Shown here: positions 15,403 through 18,753 of the stretch, piece by piece
How positions within the stretch are numbered: position 1 is the stretch's first letter
Layout of the letters: each line of letters begins with the position of its first letter
Source of the DNA: Halobacteriovorax sp.
GTDB lineage: Bacteria; Bdellovibrionota; Bacteriovoracia; Bacteriovoracales; Bacteriovoracaceae
Length of the DNA stretch: 18,753 bases
Reading direction: 5' to 3'
Assembly: GCA_002686115.1 (NCBI GenBank)
Contig: NZAF01000161.1
Span: forward strand, 1-18,753
The notes under the pieces: generated by a model
What the model saw: only the letters and a program-made list of their open reading frames with translations
Database searches by the model: none
What the model was told of the DNA's origin: nothing
Position numbers and translations under genes: made by a program

Positions 15403-15729
15403 TTAATTTAATTTATTCTTTTTATTGTTCTTATTAATGACGACAAGTATTGTTGGAATAAGCATAGTCGCAATAAAGTCCGTTACATTTTCTATAATTT
15501 GATTTGTTAATGAAAAGCTATCGAATATTTCTTTGATCAGCTCTATACAAAATAAGATGATAAAGCTCAAAATATGATTTTTCTTAAAGAATTTTAAAAG
15601 AGTATAGTAGATTATATATCCCACAACGACATGTAGAAAGATATCAAGCGGAATAACCCCTGCAAGTTTATAATTTGATATGAATTGCATTGTAAGTGAG
15701 TATTGTTTAAGTATATCTTTTAGTTGCAT
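15403..15729 (-). CDS. Small three-TM membrane protein next to O-antigen ligase-like gene
   Basis: A 108-residue hydrophobic protein with three likely TM segments (about 22-46, 53-70 and 82-100) and a lysine/asparagine-rich tail. The pattern D-x3-H-x3-GY ... IELIKEIFD ... NVTDFIA, with conserved-looking His, Glu and Asp near membrane edges, resembles VanZ-like proteins in layout, but the match is too weak to name. It overlaps the start-proximal gene: its ATG lies 23 bases inside the 3' end of the ligase-like gene, so it is probably co-translated and acts in the same surface-polysaccharide process. Its stop codon is only three bases from the insertion element's right end, so the tail may have been altered by the insertion. 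Confidence 0.65.
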   Translation of the reverse strand: MQLKDILKQYSLTMQFISNYKLAGVIPLDIFLHVVVGYIIYYTLLKFFKKNHILSFIILFCIELIKEIFDSFSLTNQIIENVTDFIATMLIPTILVVINKNNKKNKLN

Positions 15730-17206
15730 ATTTAAATCCTAATGCCCCATAATACCAAAAGCAAAATGATTCCGGATTATATGGGAGTAATATTCCCCCC
15801 CAATTTCCTAAGAGAATAACCATTGTCGTTATTGCTGATACGGTGATCATTGGTAAGTGTTCTGAGTTAGAGAAGAACCTCCTCGATGTGTAGTTAAGAA
15901 GTTTAATGGGAACTAGAAAGATAGCAATAAGGTAGAAAATCATACCAATTCCAAAGTCTATGGCCAGACTAATATAGAGATTATCCCATGCCCAACTATA
16001 GGATAGGTCATAAACAGGGTCATTAACTATTGTACTTGTATGCAGTGTACTGACACCTCCTGTTCGTCCCGGACCTAGGCCAATCGGGTTTTCTCCTAAA
16101 TTGTGTAAGATAAAACTTATTGCCTTATCAGGTCCTTGCCTAGAAGAAGAGACAGCTTTTACATCACCAATTGAGAGAAAACGATCTACAGCTGTTGAAA
16201 ATATATCATCCTGATAAAATTGTTCAATATTAAGAGACAGACTAATACCTGACAATGTCACGACTAGTAATATTAAGCTTAGAAGTCTTTTTAGCTTTTT
16301 TTCACCTCTTAAAAAGAGAATTAAGTTAATAAGGACGATACAAAGTATGCCTTTGATTAAACTGGATCTAACTTGAGAAAGAAACATAGCATAGACACAT
16401 AAGATGACTAAAACTATTTTTATGACCAGTTGAAGAAAAGAACTTTTTCTTCTTATAAATAACAATGGAAGAAAAAGAGCTAGATAACTTGCGTACCCAC
16501 CAGGTAAGTGTGTCGTCGAAAATGGGCGATATAAAAAGCCCGTAAAGGCATCTTTTAAAATATTCTTATAGTAAGGATTTATTGATGTAATAAATGAGTC
16601 ACCTTGGAAAAACTGAAATATTGCAAGTGTTGAGGATAGAAAGAGTGTTAAGGTAACTAGTGACTGAATCTTTTTTATATTCCCATCACTAGCGAGCCCT
16701 GGGTTTGTTAAAAAACTAAAAAAGAGAATAAATGGAACAATGTATATTTTAGTTGCTGTTAATACTGCGTATAAAGATATCGCATTTGGATTAAAGAGCT
16801 GAACGAAATACCAAGTAAAATGAAGAATGATAAAGATGTAGAGATAGTAGGGAACGGCCTTTGTGTCTATTAGTTTTTTATTTGAATAAAATGCTTTAAA
16901 GGCGACAATTAGTAAAAAGACATCAAAAACTAATCGTGCTACAGGATGATAGGACCAAAGTATCCTACCTTGACCTTCTATCATGGCAAAGGGAAAGAAG
17001 TAGGGAAGAACTTCTGCTGGCTTTAAATAAAAGATCATGACCGAGAATAGGGCCAGAAAAAGACCATAGAGATAGGTCAGCTCTTTTAAGCCTAGAAAGT
17101 TAAAGAGATAAAAAACACAAAAAACGATAATGAAAATCGTATCAAGTTTTTGATAAAATTTACTTCTCAGATTTTCTTCTCTATTTAAAGAAGCGTTTGA
17201 GTCCAT
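15707..17206 (-). CDS. O-antigen ligase/polymerase-like (WaaL/Wzy family) membrane protein
   Basis: A 499-residue protein with about twelve TM segments, which would ligate or polymerise lipid-linked sugar repeats on the periplasmic face. The Wzy_C-type core is seen as SQVRSSLIKG at 277-286 (like the S-x-SR/TGSR motif). A large periplasmic loop follows at about 322-405 containing SSRQGP, NPIGLGPGRTG (373-383) and WAWDNLYISLAIDFGIG (406-421). The Arg residues and the G-x-G-x-G loop are the usual functional positions. It cannot be told whether the acceptor is lipid A, a glycan repeat or a protein. The ATG at 17206 has no strong Shine-Dalgarno. It is divergent from the GT4 gene at 17278 and overlaps the small membrane-protein gene downstream by 23 bases. 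Confidence 0.83.
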   Translation of the reverse strand: MDSNASLNREENLRSKFYQKLDTIFIIVFCVFYLFNFLGLKELTYLYGLFLALFSVMIFYLKPAEVLPYFFPFAMIEGQGRILWSYHPVARLVFDVFLLIVAFKAFYSNKKLIDTKAVPYYLYIFIILHFTWYFVQLFNPNAISLYAVLTATKIYIVPFILFFSFLTNPGLASDGNIKKIQSLVTLTLFLSSTLAIFQFFQGDSFITSINPYYKNILKDAFTGFLYRPFSTTHLPGGYASYLALFLPLLFIRRKSSFLQLVIKIVLVILCVYAMFLSQVRSSLIKGILCIVLINLILFLRGEKKLKRLLSLILLVVTLSGISLSLNIEQFYQDDIFSTAVDRFLSIGDVKAVSSSRQGPDKAISFILHNLGENPIGLGPGRTGGVSTLHTSTIVNDPVYDLSYSWAWDNLYISLAIDFGIGMIFYLIAIFLVPIKLLNYTSRRFFSNSEHLPMITVSAITTMVILLGNWGGILLPYNPESFCFWYYGALGFKYATKRYT

Positions 17207-17225
17207 TAAACTACTTTGTTATACT
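17197..17225 (+). promoter_or_regulatory. Candidate promoter for the GT4 gene
   Basis: TTGAGT (17197-17202) and TATACT (17220-17225) lie 17 bases apart, matching sigma-70 boxes at 4/6 and 5/6 positions. The -35 falls inside the first codons of the divergent ligase-like gene. A TACTA-N3-TAGTA dyad (17222-17234) overlaps the -10 and could be an operator for the divergent pair or chance in AT-rich DNA. Confidence 0.45.
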
Positions 17226-17277
17226 AATATAGTAAATTATCTCATTCATTGGAAATTTTATCAATTAGGTGTTCACG

Positions 17278-18369
17278 TTGACTTTAAATGCGACAAAAAA
17301 GAAGATTGCTCAGATATCAAAATTTTATCCTCCTTATAAAGGAGGAATTGAACTTGTCGCGCAAATGATTTCACGTGCACATGAAAATGATCATGTTGAG
17401 ATTGTATCTTTTGGAGAAAAAGATAACGAGTATATTGGAGATTTTGGTGAAGTTGTCCATCAAAAGAAGATGGATTACTTTATTATGTCTACACCAATCT
17501 CCCTCGATTTAATATTTCATCCTGAGGACCTTTTAAGATTAAAGTCATTTGATAAAATTTATATACATATTCAAAATCCATTTATTCATGTTTGGCTTTT
17601 TGTATTCTACTGGCTATTTCGAGAAAGTGGCGTCAAGCTTGTTTGCGTTTATCATAGTGATATTGTCAAAGGTGTTATTGGTCACATCTTTGATACTTTT
17701 TTTATCATGACCTCTTTTATATATGATGAGTTTATTGTTTCTTCACCAAAAATAAAGAAGCACTCTAATATACTTAAGCATATTGATAATGGTCTTATTA
17801 AAGTAAATCCTTTTCCCGTATATGGTGAGGAGCGCTTTATTCATAAAGATTCTTTTAGAAAAAAGCTTCTTGCAATAGGTCGAATGGTTCCATACAAAGG
17901 CTTTGCATTTCTTGTGGATGTAATTAATAAGTATCCTGAGTATGATTTGCACTTGATTGGCAGCGGACCACTCTTAGATGAATTAAAGAAAAAAGCTGCT
18001 CATAATGTTACTTTTCATGGCAGGGTAAGTGAGGAATTAAAAGAAGAGCTCTTAGAGAATACTGATGTTCTTATTGTTCCTTCTCTCACTAAAGCCGAGG
18101 CATATGGGATGATTAGTGTAGAAGCATTCCAGAAATCAATTCCAGTTATTGCTAGTAATATCAATACTGGAGTAACATATCTTGTTCAAAATATGAAAAC
18201 AGGTCTCGTTTTTGAGCCTCTCGATGAAAGAGGTCTTATAAAGTGTTTAAAAGCCTTAGAAGATGAGAAAACCTTTAAAGGTTTAAAAGAAGGGTGTTTT
18301 AACTTTTATAAAAATACTTTGATATTTGAAAAGTTTCAAGAAAGATTAGTAGAAGAAAGAAGCTTGTAA
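17278..18369 (+). CDS. GT4-family glycosyltransferase
   Basis: A 363-residue cytoplasmic or membrane-associated retaining glycosyltransferase (GT-B fold) using a nucleotide sugar. The N-terminal acceptor domain starts with KIAQISKFYPPYKGGIELVAQ, the usual GT4 opening. The C-terminal donor domain shows AIGRMVPYKG (R202, K207 for the diphosphate), LIGSGPLLDELK, FHGRVSEEL, and the E-x7-E motif as EAYGMISVE (E274, E282). The TTG at 17278 is chosen because TAGGTG lies just upstream at good spacing; a GTG at 17269 is the alternative and would add three residues. It is divergent from the ligase-like gene and probably adds a sugar to the same glycan. The 3' end overlaps the minus-strand GT gene by 34 bases. 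Confidence 0.9.
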   Translation: MTLNATKKKIAQISKFYPPYKGGIELVAQMISRAHENDHVEIVSFGEKDNEYIGDFGEVVHQKKMDYFIMSTPISLDLIFHPEDLLRLKSFDKIYIHIQNPFIHVWLFVFYWLFRESGVKLVCVYHSDIVKGVIGHIFDTFFIMTSFIYDEFIVSSPKIKKHSNILKHIDNGLIKVNPFPVYGEERFIHKDSFRKKLLAIGRMVPYKGFAFLVDVINKYPEYDLHLIGSGPLLDELKKKAAHNVTFHGRVSEELKEELLENTDVLIVPSLTKAEAYGMISVEAFQKSIPVIASNINTGVTYLVQNMKTGLVFEPLDERGLIKCLKALEDEKTFKGLKEGCFNFYKNTLIFEKFQERLVEERSL

Positions 18370-18753
18370 AACTTCTCTCCTGTCATTTCCCAAGTATATT
18401 TCTCAAAAACTTCTTTTCTTTTTTTCCTGTTAGACACACGCATTTCTCTAGTTAAGAAATTATTTGTTCTTATCTCAAGTGAGTGTAGGTCATCAAAAAG
18501 GTGTACCCCTTCAAGATTGTGTAGTAATTCACTCGCTCCAACCTTTTTCGTTAAGGTATAAATTTCAAGGCCCATAACTGCCGCTTCAAGTAGTACTAAT
18601 CCAAAAGGTTCATAAATTGTAGGGAAAACAAAGGTGTCAGAGATTGCATAAATCTTCTCAATTTCTTTTGTATAAGGAATATGTGCCATGTTATCGGTAA
18701 GCTTAATATCATATGAGCCGCTTTCGGGCTTTCCTACAATAATGAGCTGCGAA
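18336..18753 (-). CDS. GT4-family glycosyltransferase, C-terminal part (runs off right edge)
   Basis: The reading frame is open from the window edge (first full codons read SQLIIVGKPESGSYDI) to a TGA at 18336, so this is the last about 139 residues of a larger protein. The internal Met at 18689 is not the start. Donor-domain features are clear: LIIVGKPESG (the GT4 GxG strand), HIPYTKEIEKIYAISDTFVFPTIYEPFGLVLLEAAVMG with the E-x7-E motif (EPFGLVLLE), then a C-terminal helix typical of the fold (KKRKEVFEKYTWEMTGEKFYKLL). It should transfer a sugar in the same surface-glycan pathway as its neighbours. It is convergent with the GT4 gene on the plus strand, their coding ends overlapping by 34 bases. 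Confidence 0.88.
   Translation of the reverse strand, partial: SQLIIVGKPESGSYDIKLTDNMAHIPYTKEIEKIYAISDTFVFPTIYEPFGLVLLEAAVMGLEIYTLTKKVGASELLHNLEGVHLFDDLHSLEIRTNNFLTREMRVSNRKKRKEVFEKYTWEMTGEKFYKLLSSTNLS

Noticed and set aside
18336..18689. Complete 117-residue gene starting at 18689
   Set aside because: The frame stays open to the window edge with GT4 donor-domain sequence upstream of that methionine, so it is an internal Met of a partial gene.

Overview
The window is AT-rich, densely packed chromosomal DNA from a Gram-negative bacterium. Short intergenic gaps, Shine-Dalgarno sites of the AGGAG type, several TTG/GTG starts, a fused hemCD gene and a two-component system set inside a haem operon fit a predatory Bdellovibrionota member of the Bacteriovorax/Halobacteriovorax type. 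That assignment is an inference from gene style. No rRNA or other marker is present. No tRNA, rRNA or CRISPR array was seen, and no stretch over 300 bases lacks a gene.

Left part (1-3964): two small secreted cysteine-containing proteins of unknown function (210-647 on +, 2108-2569 on -) flank a membrane GT22-type (Alg9/PIG-B-like) mannosyltransferase. Next is a secreted M28 zinc aminopeptidase (2738-3964, -) with a clear intrinsic terminator just after it.

Central part (4066-12204): a tetrapyrrole (haem) biosynthesis locus read on the minus strand. In transcription order it holds hemA (11296-12204), a fused hemC-hemD (9248-10807), hemL (7925-9196), a sensor histidine kinase, an OmpR-type response regulator, hemE and hemN. 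From hemL to hemE the genes overlap or abut (gaps of 3, -4 and 0 bases), so the two-component system is physically part of the haem operon. A stand-alone receiver-domain protein (10941-11294, +) sits between hemA and hemCD, divergent from hemCD and tail-to-tail with hemA. Together the enzymes take glutamyl-tRNA to glutamate-1-semialdehyde (HemA), ALA (HemL), hydroxymethylbilane and uroporphyrinogen III (HemCD), coproporphyrinogen III (HemE) and protoporphyrinogen IX (HemN). HemB and the last steps lie elsewhere. HemA and HemN both look shortened at the C-terminus.

Right-centre (12374-14354): a small single-TM protein followed closely by a Na+/phosphate-cotransporter-like membrane protein with a PhoU-like tail. 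The usual QSSS substrate motif is not recognisable.

Right part (14383-18753): a complete-looking IS1-like insertion element of about 1.0 kb with 23-base imperfect terminal inverted repeats. It lies beside a surface-polysaccharide locus: a small membrane protein overlapping an O-antigen ligase/polymerase-like protein (both -), a divergent GT4 glycosyltransferase (+), and a second GT4 glycosyltransferase running off the right edge (-).
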